Shown here in pieces: positions 53,589 to 64,000 of a stretch of DNA of 64,000 bases. The notes beneath the pieces were generated by a model that was not told the origin of the DNA, did not search any database, and saw nothing but the letters and a program-made list of their open reading frames with translations. Every line of letters begins with the position of its first letter. Positions within the stretch are counted from its first letter, which is position 1. This DNA is from Alternaria dauci. Taxonomy: Eukaryota > Ascomycota > Dothideomycetes > Pleosporales > Pleosporaceae. Both the position numbers and the translations under genes were made by a program. The stretch lies in NCBI RefSeq assembly GCF_042100115.1, contig NC_091273.1:4836001-4900000 (forward strand), read 5' to 3'.

Positions 53589-55039
53589 CTAGAAATCCTT
53601 GAAGCTCTCCTCCCACTTGTCGCTCAGTTCCTTGGTATATGGTTCTCTCTTCTCCGACTCCGGTTCGTATTCATCAAAGTTGCGTGTATCGGCGGGCCCC
53701 CTTAGGTGTGGCACAATGGGTCCTTGGACTTCGCGGTTGTACAGCTTCACCCAGTCAATGTTCTTGAACCACTCGTGTTGTTTTACGCGTTGAGCACCGC
53801 CGGCGACGTTGCCCAGTCGCTTGGATGTGTCGACTGTGCAGAGGCCAGAGATGAGGTCGCGCGCAGTGGGGGACATGGCAGAAGGGAAGCGCACGCGTCC
53901 TTCTACGATTCTGGGACATGTTAGCAATCGGATCTTGAACGTGGAACGAATGCCGCGTACTGCTCGTAGATCTTCATTGGATTTTGGTCCCAGAAAGGCG
54001 GTTGTCCGACGAGGAACTCGTAGACAAGGATACCAAATGCCCACCAATCGACTGCTGTGCCGTGGCCTGTGTTCCGAATCACCTCGGGTGCCAGATACTC
54101 GGGTGTGCCGCAGAGTGTGTAGGTCTCTCTATTTTCTACCTTCTTAGCAAACCCAAAGTCGACCAGCTTGAGGTGGCCATCGGCGTCTATGAGAATGTTT
54201 TCGGGTTTCAGGTCGCGGTATGCAACGCCTTCCCTCTCATGGAGGAACTCTAGTATTAGGACAATTTCGGCGGCATAGAACTGTGAGGTGGGCTCGTTGA
54301 ATCGCCGTGCTCTCCGCAGGTAGCTGAAGACTTCGCCGCCGGGGCAGTAGTCGAGCTGTCCGTCGTATCAGCCAATGACCAGCGCTCGTGAAGACGCGTC
54401 ACTACGTACCACCATGTAGAGGGAATCCAGTGATTGGAAGCTTGCGACCATGGTCGTTATGAAAGGGTGGCCGGCAACCTTGGCAAGGACATTGCGCTCG
54501 TTCCGGACGTGCTCGACTTGCTTGAGACGGATGACTGGGAGGGTCAGTAACTGTAGTAGCGGCGCATACCAAGAGGCTCGGTCCAGAGCGCATCGAGAGC
54601 GACGTACCATCGACTTTGCGCAGGATCTTCAAGGCAAAGACTTTGTTCTCGTCGCCTGCCTTTGCGTCCTTTAATCGCACCAGCCACACGCGCGCAAATG
54701 TACCTGACGTATAGTCAGCGTCCCATCTCGTGTCTGGCGGCGTGGAGTCGCATGCGCACCCGTGCCCAGCGTCTTGATCAGCTCAAAGTCTTCCTGGCGC
54801 AGGACCTTGGACGAGTGGCCCACAGGCTTCTTCTCCGGGTCAATGTCAATCTCGTCGGGGCTGAGTGTGTGCTTTTGCGCCTCCCATTGCGCCAGCTGCT
54901 GCTTCTCTTCCTCGCGCGGCCTGTCCATGGCGGAATCGGTGCGGTCGTGTAGCGGGCCAGAATGCGACGGTGTAGAGGCCTCCTTCTTGTCCCGGTGGTG
55001 TTGCATGGGATGCAGCATGTTCTTGAAGGTAGTCGTCAT
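53589..55039 (-). CDS. cAMP-dependent protein kinase catalytic subunit (PKA-C)
   Basis: Predicted 405-residue kinase from five exons: 55039-54760, 54703-54608, 54534-54410, 54355-53961 and 53910-53589. All phases agree. The introns are 50-73 nt with GT donors and CAG acceptors. Residues 1-80 are polar. The kinase domain shows the glycine loop LGTGTFARVWL, the ATP Lys in FALKILRK, the catalytic YRDLKPEN, DFGFAKKV, and activation-loop TYTLCGTPEYLAPE with the PDK1-type phosphothreonine. The AGC tail ends in the hydrophobic motif FKDF exactly at the C-terminus, as in PKA. It is released from a regulatory subunit by cAMP and drives growth, nutrient response and morphogenesis. Sequence is closest to the main fungal PKA-C group rather than the divergent second one, by memory. 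Confidence 0.95.
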
Positions 55040-55872
55040 GGTGGCGGGTTATGCGACGGCAGCAGCGACGGCGGCAGCGGCAGCGGGCAGTGGGAGCAAC
55101 AGCGAGGGGGTGGTGCGAGGGGCGGGTGCGATCGAGGGTTGCAGTGCTGTCAGGGCTCGTCCAGGAATCAGTAACTCGAGCAACAACACATGGCAGCAGG
55201 CGACGTCGGCGTTGTTTGTGTAGTAAGCAAGCGTATCGTGAAAGTCGGCCAGGCGGAATGGCCGGGCTCGTGGCACTCGAGAACCACGGCCAAGGAGCAA
55301 GTTGGACTATAAGCGGGCGCGACAAGGTGCTGCGCGGGGTCACTGACTGCAGTGTGACGCAGGGCGTGGGATACGGCGTGCAATAAAGGTGACGCCTGAC
55401 GAGACGGCACGCCACGTTTCCGGGGAGCTCGTTTAGGATTACCCAGCTTGTATTGTCAGAGTACACAATCAATTCCGTCTTGTTGATACGTTCACATGCA
55501 TACCGAACCGAGAGAAGATTGTTCAAGTCCAACTCGAGCCTTGGACAACGCATTAACGGACATGACGATCCACCTAGATGGTTGCAGCTTAAACGGCCGT
55601 CTTGGTCCCGGACAGCACCAACGCAAGTTCTGTCTATCCCCAACATACTGCGATCTTCTGTCAAATTCGGTTCAACACAGGAATAACACGCTATTCGATT
55701 GTACTAGATTGGCCCAAACGCCAGTGTATTGCAAACCCAAATACTGCAACTCCATGCTTGCATGCTCGTCAACTGTTTCTACACCATGTAGTCGTACAAG
55801 ATCCATCTCCGTGTCCGCTTTGTCCGCTTGTTCGCTATAACATAAAGTTAAGTGATTCTCACAGGGCTATGC
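55040..55872. other. Intergenic
   Basis: This is the PKA promoter and the 3' flank of the V-ATPase gene, both on the minus strand. A GC-rich tract with CAG/CGG-type triplets lies near 55050-55130. Open frames here are composition-driven. Confidence 0.55.
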
Positions 55873-56616
55873 TCAACCACTTGCGCGGGTGTTGAGGATA
55901 AGGGCGACAATGAGTCTGGATATGTTAGTCATTGGCCAGCTGTGCTCAGTCGCATCGACGTACCCGTAGAGACCCAGGACTTCAGCGAAAATGAGAATGA
56001 GGACCATGCCGACGAAGATCCTCGACTGGCGCATGAATGAGCGCACACCGGCGTCTCCTACAATTCCAATCGCGTAGCCTGCAGCCAAACCTGACAATCC
56101 GACAGACAGGCCAGCAGCCATGTGCATGAACCCAGCATACAGCGAGTATGTGTTGTCTGGCGGCGGCTTGATGTCGCTGGCAATCAGGACGGATATGACG
56201 AGGGCGTAGACGGCCAAGATACCGGACATGACAATGGGGATGAGCGACTGATATGGTTAGACGGAGCTCCGAGGTGTGCTCGGTAAAGAAGTCGCACCTT
56301 CATAATCAGGTCTGGCCTGTATGTTCCGATACCCGCGATGCCGATGCCTGCTTTGGCTGTGCCATAGGCAGCTCCCGCGCCTGCTGCCGTTAGCTGATGC
56401 ACGTCGAGGTGGTTGTGTCGGGCGTGGTACATCCAAAGATCATCTGGCCAGAGTTGGTATATTAGTTCGACAGCTATGTGGGAGCAGTGCCACTCACAGC
56501 AAACGCGATTCCGCTCTGCTTGGAGGTTAGCTATGAAGTCATCAGCACGGCGAAGGCGAAGCACTCACCATGCCAAAGAATGGCGCGAAGCTGGGCGCGA
56601 GCTCGTTTGACGACAT
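55873..56616 (-). CDS. vma3: V-ATPase proteolipid subunit c (VMA3-type)
   Basis: Predicted 162-residue proteolipid from six exons: 56616-56569, 56515-56498 (18 nt), 56443-56431 (13 nt), 56380-56298, 56247-55964 and 55915-55873. All six join in phase and give [26 protein letters not shown], written here across its splice points FFGM, SGIAFA, MIFG and CAGAAYG. Introns are 48-54 nt with GTGAGT, GTACCA or GTGCGA donors, mostly CTAAC-type branch sites and CAG acceptors. Four transmembrane helices are present, and the proton-carrying Glu lies in [12 protein letters not shown] of helix 4. The length is that of yeast Vma3. It forms the membrane rotor that pumps protons into vacuoles. The gene is divergent from the Rho exchange factor gene, with about 395 bp between starts. 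Confidence 0.95.
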
Positions 56617-57011
56617 GATGCCTGCTCGGAGTAGACGCAGGTATTCGGGCGTGGTTTGGGTGTTGGGTAGTCGGGAGCGGCGCGTGATGGAGGATGCGTT
56701 GAGTGATTGATAGTCGTTGCGCTGGGCGTCGTAGGAGAGAGGGCGCTAAGCCGCTCTGGGGCAGCACCTGGCCAGCGCTTCTCACATACACGATGCATGG
56801 ATACGACTTACCCCATACTCGCCCTCATTCCGCCCACGCCACCGTAACCACAATCTTCATCCCCCGACGGCCGTGGGTCCTCGCTGGGCGGCCTTCACCC
56901 CACCTGTCCGAGTCGCCCTTGCTCACACACACCCGCACCCTCGCACGCACAACCCCCCGCGGCACACAGGCCCGACCGGGCAAGACTGCGTGAAGAGAGA
57001 GAGAGAGAGAC
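56617..57011. other. Intergenic, divergent promoters
   Basis: This is the compact shared promoter of the V-ATPase subunit c gene (minus) and the Rho exchange factor gene (plus). A short GA-repeat (GAGAGAGAGAGAGA) directly precedes the ATG at 57012. Confidence 0.65.
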
Positions 57012-60000
57012 ATGGCCGACTACGGGAACCAGCAACGTCCAGAATATGCGCGCGGCCCCAACCACGGGCAGCCCTCGGGCGCGCGGGAAACGGCCTTCAC
57101 CAACATCTTCGGCGCCAGTCCCCAAATGGCCGGCCGCTCGCAGACCATGACCTCGCAGTCTCACATGCGCATGCCCGACCGAGCTGCCACAATGTCCAGC
57201 CAGACGGCCGACATGATGCAGCGCGCCCCGCCCATACGCCAGCCCGTCAATGGCTACGACCGCCGCCCTCACCCTCCGTACGACCAGCGGCAGGGCCCCA
57301 GCCCCGGAGAGCAGCGGCCCATGGACCCCCAGAACCAGTACAATCGCCCCATGCCAAACGGCTACGGCCAAGACCCACGATACAACCAGGGCCCGCCGCA
57401 GCCTCAACGCCAGCCCCAGCCGCAGTACCTCCCCCAGCCGCTTCGCCCAGAGCGCCAGCCCTACGGACAGCCCCAGCGATTCGACCCGCGAACCTCCCCT
57501 CCCGGACAGCCCCCCTTCAACAAGCCTATACCCAATCGCTTTCCTGGCCCCCCTGGCCCTGCCATGAACTCGGATCCGTATCGCTCGCAGTCGCTTGCTC
57601 TGAACCCGCGCCCGCAGTTCACTCCTGGCGGCCCTTCGCACCCTTCGCAAGCCAACACCTTCCGCCAGCAACCATACATGAACCACATGGCACGAACGAC
57701 GGCCCAGGGACGTGTGGTGCCAGAACGCCCCGACGAGCGCACAATGTCCATGACTTCGTATACCCATGTCCCGGAGCACACACAGACGATGAGCGGCAGG
57801 ATTATACCGAATCGGAGGCGAGAATCCGGCGGCTCTGAAATGGCACCGGGCCCGCCCGGACACGCACAATCCCACATGAACGCTGGCCTCCCGCAAAACC
57901 CCAGAAGCATCAGCCAAGGCAACATGCCGAACCAGTCTCGCACCATGTCCATGGCCTCGACCATTGTGCCCCCATCGGAGCGGACAAGCACCATGTCTTC
58001 CATGACGTCGCGTCCCGACTCCACCCAGACCCTGGGCAGCAACACCAGCAACAACAGAACCTCCAACCAGTCCATGACATCGCTCTCGCCAGCCAATCAA
58101 CCCCCTGCTGCTCAACGGCGCGCCCCTCTCGTCTATCCCGCCTTGCTATCAAGAGTCGCCGAAACCTTCCAGGACCGAGTTGGCCTGTCAGAAAAAGAAA
58201 AGGACGGGCTTGTGTACAAGAGTGCCTTTACGGGCGCAGATGCAGTTGATCTCATCTCATTCATCATCAAGACGACGGATCGCAATCTAGCACTCCTGCT
58301 CGGCCGTTCCCTCGACGCCCAAAAGTTCTTTCACGATGTCACCTACGCCCACCGGTTGCGAGATTCCACCAATGAGATATACCAGTTCCGTGAGACCATG
58401 GTCGAGGACAAGTCTGAGATCAATGGCGTCTTCACCCTGCTAACCGAATGCTATTCTCCCACGTGCACACGCGATCGCCTGTGCTACTCAATCGCTTGCC
58501 CGCGCCGCCTTGAACAACAGGCTCGCCTCAACATGCGCATTCAGCCTGGTCTTAAGCGTGAAGAGTCCAGGGCGAGTTTGCACGAGGACAAAGACAACGA
58601 AGAGCAGAAGCTCTGGATCAATACAGTGCCCAAGGAAATCTCCGACAGTGTATCGGAGAAGGAACAGAAACGGCAGGAGGTCATTTCTGAGCTCATGTAC
58701 ACTGAGCGCGACTTTGTGAAAGATCTAGAGTATCTCCGAGACTTCTGGATGAAGCCCCTCCGCAACCCCGCCACGTCACCCATCCCCGAGCATCGCCGCG
58801 AAAAGTTTGTCCGCACAGTCTTCTCAAACTGTCAGGAAGTCTACATGGTCAATTCTCGCATGGCCGAACAGCTTACCAGGCGCCAGCAAAAGGAAGCCGT
58901 GGTTCGAAACATTGGAGACATCTTCCTCGAGTTTGTGCCACATTTTGCGCCTTTCATCAAGTACGGTGCGAACCAGCTCTTCGGTAAGTACGAGTTTGAG
59001 CATGAAAAACGCACAAATACTGGATTCGCCAAGTTCGTCGATGAAGTAGAGAGGATGAAGGAGTCACGAAAGCTCGAGCTGAACGGCTATCTTACCAAGC
59101 CAACAACGAGGTTGGCCAGGTACCCATTGCTCTTGGAGAACATCGTAAAGTACACTGCCGATGATAATCCGGACAAGGAAGACATTCCCAAGGTTATCAA
59201 GATCATCAAAGAGACTCTGTCAAAGGTCAACGTGGAATCCGGAAAGGCAGAAAACCATTTCAATCTGATGCAGCTCAACAAGGACCTCAAGTTCAGGCCT
59301 GGAGAGTTTGTGGATCTGAAGCTGACCGATGAGAACCGGCAATTGGTGTTCAAGGGCACTCTGAAGAAGACTCCAACAGAAACGACTGGCGACATCACGT
59401 GTTACTTGTTTGACCATGCTGTCTTGTTGGTCCGGGCAAAGACTGTGAACAAGCGCGAAGAACAAAAAGTCTACAAGAAGCCCATACCGCTAGAATTGTT
59501 GGTCATCACACAAATGGAGGAAGTAAACCCCAAGTTGGGCATTTCGAAGAGGCCATCAGCCAACTTGATTGCTGGAAAGGCTATTGCCGCTGCTACTCCA
59601 AAGAACAACGACCCGAAGCAGCAGGGATATCCCATCACCTTCAAGCACCTTGGAAAGGGCGGTTACGAGTTGACACTATTTGCCAGTACTCCCATCTCCC
59701 AGCAAAAGTGGATGGAGCACATCGACTCGCAGCAGCGAAGTCTGAGAGAGCGTAGTAATATCTTTACCAAGACCATCGTCAATGAGGGCTTTTTCTCTCC
59801 GACCATCAGAGTCACTTGCGCAGTTCCGCTGGGTATGTATTCAATCATCGAACCAAAAGTTACATACTAACATTTAACAGACGGAGGCCGCAAATTGGCT
59901 CTTGGCACGGATGCTGGTGTTTATGTCGTGGAACGAAAGCCAAAAGACGCATCGATGCGGCCCAAACGTGTATTGGATTGCAAGGGCGTAACTCAAATCG

Positions 60001-60914
60001 AGGTTCTCGAACAGCACGCAATCGTGCTTGTCTTGGCCGACAAGACGCTGTACTCTTACTCGACCGAGGCTCTCGAGTCAGACGAATCGCAGGCTATGGT
60101 CAAACGACCACGCAAGATTTGTCACGCCAACTTCTTCAAGGCCGGCATCTGCTTGGGGCAACAGCTGGTTGCTGCAGTCAAGACATCCGCGCTCTCGACG
60201 ACTATCAAGGTGTACGAGCCGAAGGAGCAGATGGGCAACAAGAACAAGAAGTCGGGATTCGCAAAGATGATGCTTTCTACCAGCGGAGCAGACCAGCTCA
60301 AGCCGTACAAAGAGTTCTACATCCCCACCGAATCGACGTCGATACATTTCCTGCGGTCCAAGCTCTGCGTTGGCTGCGCGCGCGGTTTCGAAGTCGTCAG
60401 TCTGGAGACGCTCGAGACGCAATCGCTTCTCGACCAGGCAGATACCTCGCTCGACTTTGTCGTACGGAAGGAAAACATCAAGCCGATTCACATCGAGCGT
60501 ATGGCAAGCGAGTTCCTCTTATGCTACACGGACTACTCATTCTTCGTCAACCGCAACGGCTGGCGAGCAAGACCCGACTGGAAGATTACATGGGAGGGCA
60601 CGCCGCAGGCGTTTGCCATCTTCAATCCGTATATTCTTGCTTTCGAGCCTAGCTTTATTGAGATACGGCATATGGAGAGCGGAGGTCTGGTGCACATCAT
60701 CACAGCCAAGAATATCAGATGGCTGCATACATCAACACGCGAGGTAGGTCAACTGCATCAGACGACGTCTACACGGAATGCTAACCATGTCCAGATTCTA
60801 TACTCTTATGAAGACGAATTGGGCACCGATGTCATTGCCAGTCTTGACTTCTGGCAAACTGCAAACGGTGGAAAGCAGTCGCTCGATGTCCAGCGCGCAT
60901 ATGAGAAGAGCTAG
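57012..60914 (+). CDS. rom2: Rho1 guanine nucleotide exchange factor (ROM2-type)
   Basis: Predicted 1,267-residue protein from exons 57012-59832, 59881-60743 and 60795-60914. Intron 1 (48 nt) has GTATGT, CTAAC and CAG. Intron 2 (51 nt) has GTAGGT, CTAAC and CAG; it is a multiple of three without stops, so retention would add 17 residues. Residues 1-370 are Pro/Gln/Arg/Met-rich and disordered. A DEP domain lies at about 379-459, a DH (RhoGEF) domain at about 551-742 beginning EVISELMYTERDFV, a PH domain at about 763-915, and a CNH domain at about 945-1255. This is the complete layout of fungal Rom1/Rom2, which activate Rho1 for cell-wall integrity signalling and glucan synthesis. The ATG follows a GA-repeat leader. 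Confidence 0.95.
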
Positions 60915-61730
60915 GCTTGACGGTAGCCCGCAAGAAACCTTTACGTCGAGCCTCCACTCTCGAACACATGAGCACAAAAGCCGTAGCGACTGCATAGCTA
61001 TAGAGCTACAAATGCACGACCCACCCCGCTGACGACTGCGTTGCAGTTCTTCTTGTCATCAAATTTGTCAACGGTGGCATACGGCATCACGGTTAGGAAG
61101 CTCAGGAAGTGCCTCGATCGAGCCGCGGGCGGTGGCAATGGATTGATCACGTTGATTATTACTCCCCTTCTCCAAGGTCAAAGAGGAGTACGTTTGTATC
61201 ATAATAGAGTCGCGCAGTGATTGATCTCATGGATTCATAAAGGCAACCAGTCTCAAAGTGTGTTTGGAGGCAAACCAGGTAGCGCGACTGTTGAAGACTA
61301 TAATCTGAGGATGCGATTTAGCGAGTTTGGTAACCGATTTGTTTCTCTCTACTATCGGATAGGTTTTCGATTTGGCACAACGGCCAGTTTTCTCGATCAT
61401 AACCCGATGCTGTACCCTGAGACTTGGATTAACCGCAATTGCCGACGCTGGACGTGGGTACCCACAACTCCACCCGTCTTTGCTAACACTACGGAGGTCT
61501 AGCCAGATAACGTGTTCCTTGGTGCCCAGAGCTATCACTAGTGTTCGGTCCGTTTCCTGCAACATCACATGACGGGGTTGATCTGACCTCAGTGTAGTAG
61601 CACCTCCGACCTCTTTGCTTACGCTCATCCTTTTGAAATATTGTGATCATCACAGCATCGTCCTGTCGATAAATTCTCCGCTCACGGAGTCAGAGGACGA
61701 CAGAACTTGAAGAGCTTTACTGTCGCAACC
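60915..61730. other. Intergenic
   Basis: This is the 3' flank of the Rho exchange factor gene and the promoter of the next plus-strand gene. Small open frames on both strands lack support. Confidence 0.6.
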
Positions 61731-62639
61731 ATGTCACGCGGTGTACTATGGGTTTCTTCGCGCATCGTGCACCCTGATAAGCTGTCTGCTGAGAAGTTTT
61801 GTGATTGGTACGAGAATGTAAGTGTCCCTGATTTCTGAGTGCTCAAGTTCCGCTGCGAACAAGTGACGAAGCTGACCAAGAGGTGAATAGACGCATGTCC
61901 AAGAGGTCCTTGTCCTCCCCGGCGTACCATCTGCTGCTCGCTACACAGCTCTACAACAACAACTCTCACGTCCTTACTACAGCAACGAAGCCCCATGGCT
62001 GGTGAGTTCTCAGCTTCTCAGTTTATAAGCCCCCGCACTGCGCTGCGCTGCCGCCTCTTCCCGGCCAACACACCCATCTAACCCCAACTCTTACAGACAA
62101 TCTACGAATTCCCAGACCTATCCTATAAAGATAGTCAAGGTTTCAAAAGCATCGGCCCACCAGGTGCCGACGTAATCGAAAATGTATACAAAAACGCCCG
62201 CTTCGACATCCGCTTCTACGAAGAAATACAAGCAATCGAAGGCAGCTCCACATCATCCCCACCACCCAAATTCCTCATCTCAGCCGCTCTAGACCCGCCA
62301 AAAGACGCAGCCTCAACTGACGACTTTGACGCCTGGTACCGCCAAGAGCACATGCCCATGCTCCAACGCGCACCAGGATTCGTGCGCTCGCGCCGCTACA
62401 AGCTCAGCGATGCGAAGGTCATTAATGAGTTCCAGGTCGGCGATGTGACGGGCGAGGCGCCGCGGTTTTTGGCGTTGCATGAGTTTGGTGGCGAGGCGTT
62501 GCCGTGGAAGGAGATTGCGGAGAGTACGGGGACGGAGTGGGCGAAGAAGGTTTGGGGTGCGTTGGAAAAGGAGGAGGTGGGGTGGTATGAGCTTAGCAGG
62601 GAGTACAGTGAGAGTGAATGGGGACAGGTTGGAAAGTAG
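61731..62639 (+). CDS. Dimeric alpha/beta-barrel-type protein with internal duplication
   Basis: Predicted 246-residue protein from exons 61731-61817, 61891-62001 and 62097-62639, all in phase 0. The introns are 73 and 95 nt with GTAAGT and GTGAGT donors and TAG/CAG acceptors. Two related halves are visible. DWYENTHVQEVLVLPGVPSAARY in the first half (split by intron 1 after YEN) matches DAWYRQEHMPMLQRAPGFVRSRRY in the second: a W-Y, a His three or four residues later, then P-G and an aromatic. This is the pattern of EthD-like or related ferredoxin-like barrel proteins, where two copies form one barrel. The family is common in filamentous fungi and its reaction is unknown. No signal peptide is seen. 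Confidence 0.82.
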
Positions 62640-62924
62640 GGTATTATGAGATGAAGTAGAACATTACGACTTGTGGTTTCCCTTCTTCTGTGGCCTTGCT
62701 ATGTTGAGGGGAATATGTGTGGACGCACTTGGTGCTATAAACTTGCGCAGTTCTCTCGCTCTCTTGTTCCTTTACATACATTAAGTTTTGTAGACATGAG
62801 TCTTGGAGCTTGCGCCCATCTTAATCTACTGTAGTAACCTGATCCTTTGCAAACGCCAAGAAAGAAAAACTGTTAATAAAACAAAAAAGCAAGAACGTAT
62901 ATCATAGTAGAACTTTGTAAACCC

Positions 62925-64000
62925 TTACTTCCATACCTGGACAATATCACTGACCCCCTGTACCCGCTGGAGCCAGCATATCGGCCCCTCCTTCACGCTC
63001 TTGGTGTAAGAGCCATCTTGCAAGAGCTGTTTCTCCTTGTCCATCCAATCGACAATCTTCTCTGCCGACTTGAAGTCGAGATCGCCTAGTTTCGACTCTA
63101 TTCCGGTAACACCAGCTGCGTTGTACGAGATCTTGATGAAAAGCGAACAGTCTCTCAGCGTCATTGCAAGGCGGAGGTTAGTATCAAATGTTCTCGTCTC
63201 AGCCTGGGGTCGGCAAAGGACGCCGCGGGGATCAAGGGAGCTTTGCAGGTTGAGGAGGTGTTGTAGTAGCGTGATACCGTCGCCTATTGTAACGTAGTCC
63301 AGGAGGGCTTTTGCAATGGCTGACGTGACTACCGGGGCCGGTGGCTTTCCTCTCTCGAATTGCCGCACGACTGTTGTCTGTGACCAGGGTTGGAGCGATG
63401 AGGAGTTGCCGTGGAGCAGCTGGAGTGGACAAATGTAGTTGTCGCGTTTCTTGGGCACAGATACTAGCATTGCGCAGGTGCGACAGCGGATTGCCTTGGG
63501 CGGTGCGTTGGGAGATTGCGCAAGCCACTTTGGCTTTACTTCGAGTGTTATCGATCGCCCTGGTACAGGCGACATGTCTGGTAGGAGGATCCCCCAGCAT
63601 TTTCGTCGCGACTGCGTGTTTGCAAACGTGAGCTTTTCAACGCGGGTATAGAGGTGGTCCATGACGTCTGGGAACAAGAGCACGCCCTCGTGATCCATGA
63701 GGTGCTTGGTAAGGTCTCGGTCCAGTTGGGTTTTGTTACGGGTACCCGGCAGAAAGAGTGGGCGGATTGCATGCTCGAAACCGTCAAGGATTTCCAGGGA
63801 GGAAAGGTGCTTTTGGCCGCCCCTTGGTACTCTGAGGACTGTACCGACCAGGCTCTGATGGGCTACTGGTGTGGTTACTCCGGACAGTTTGTCCTTGGGG
63901 GATACATCGACGAACAGAAACCGTTTCGCGCTAGGGCTGGGTTCTGGCCGAATCTTGAATATGACGTTGGCGGCTCCTTTATTGAGATAGTCGAATGCGA
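62925..64000 (-). CDS. ipk1: Inositol-pentakisphosphate 2-kinase, 3' part (cut by right edge)
   Basis: A minus-strand frame is open from the window edge to the stop at 62925, giving about 357 residues; the start codon lies outside. The product begins within the conserved YLNKGAANVIFKI segment that opens the IPK1 fold, so only a few N-terminal residues are missing. Other signatures are FVDVSPKD, LEVKPKWL (the EIKPK substrate and ATP motif), KAIRCRTCAML, and near the end LGDLDFKSAEKI with the DxK pair. The enzyme converts inositol pentakisphosphate to hexakisphosphate (phytate), which acts in mRNA export and phosphate signalling. No intron is needed in the visible part. Confidence 0.9.
   Translation of the reverse strand, partial: AFDYLNKGAANVIFKIRPEPSPSAKRFLFVDVSPKDKLSGVTTPVAHQSLVGTVLRVPRGGQKHLSSLEILDGFEHAIRPLFLPGTRNKTQLDRDLTKHLMDHEGVLLFPDVMDHLYTRVEKLTFANTQSRRKCWGILLPDMSPVPGRSITLEVKPKWLAQSPNAPPKAIRCRTCAMLVSVPKKRDNYICPLQLLHGNSSSLQPWSQTTVVRQFERGKPPAPVVTSAIAKALLDYVTIGDGITLLQHLLNLQSSLDPRGVLCRPQAETRTFDTNLRLAMTLRDCSLFIKISYNAAGVTGIESKLGDLDFKSAEKIVDWMDKEKQLLQDGSYTKSVKEGPICWLQRVQGVSDIVQVWK

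Noticed and set aside
56895..58115. 406-codon minus-strand frame across the 5' part of the Rho exchange factor gene
   Set aside because: It is antisense to the Pro/Gln-rich N-terminus of a complete ROM2-type protein and continues into its promoter. No domain is visible.
1..64000. CRISPR arrays, phage or bacterial operon features
   Set aside because: Genes are intron-split and eukaryotic throughout. No regularly spaced direct repeats were seen.

Overview
This is nuclear DNA of a filamentous ascomycete (Pezizomycotina). Genes are split by short introns of about 48-111 nt, with GT donors, CTAAC/CTGAC branch sites and CAG/TAG acceptors. The gene set is typically fungal: an SSK1-type response regulator, a btgC-type GH17 glucanase, an RTA1-like membrane protein, a ROM2-type Rho1 exchange factor, a Zn2Cys6 regulator, PKA catalytic subunit, haspin, and V-ATPase subunit c. 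Gene content and style suggest Dothideomycetes, but I cannot fix order or species. Exon joins were derived by hand from splice signals and reading-phase arithmetic, so each is a prediction.

Layout. 1-7.1 kb: the 5' part of a disordered protein gene running off the left edge (-), an epoxide hydrolase (+), a TmpA-like membrane reductase (+) and a small GPI-anchored protein (-). 8.9-16 kb: a secreted ferritin-like protein (+), the btgC glucanase (-), and an SDR (+) convergent with a Zn2Cys6 regulator (-, 16.2-18.5 kb). 19.3-26.7 kb: Tudor-SN (+), then a 1,415-residue protein combining a HeLo-like start, a pseudokinase, two IQ motifs and a chymotrypsin-like protease (+). 26.9-30.4 kb: a GT34-like glycosyltransferase (-) and a class I terpene synthase (-). 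30.4-34.1 kb holds no readable gene.

34.1-43.3 kb: a repetitive secreted wall protein (+), tRNA-Gly(UCC), a small gene with an unresolved splice join (-), a conserved 157-residue protein (+), a DAO-type flavoprotein (+), a DJ-1/PfpI protein (+) and an RTA1-like protein (-). 44.4-49.7 kb: haspin (-) and SSK1 (-). 50.7-52.7 kb: a sirtuin whose exons do not join in frame (+) and a small degenerate kinase (+). 53.6-60.9 kb: PKA catalytic subunit (-), V-ATPase subunit c with two micro-exons (-) and, divergently, ROM2 (+). 61.7-64 kb: a duplicated alpha/beta-barrel protein (+) and the 3' part of inositol-pentakisphosphate 2-kinase (-), cut by the right edge.

Most of the window is ordinary core genome rich in signalling and wall-integrity genes (SSK1, PKA, ROM2, btgC). 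The parts that look accessory or decaying are the terpene synthase with its silent 3.7-kb flank, the 37-kb gene, and the sirtuin/pseudokinase pair. The most unusual protein is the pseudokinase-IQ-protease fusion at 22.4-26.7 kb.
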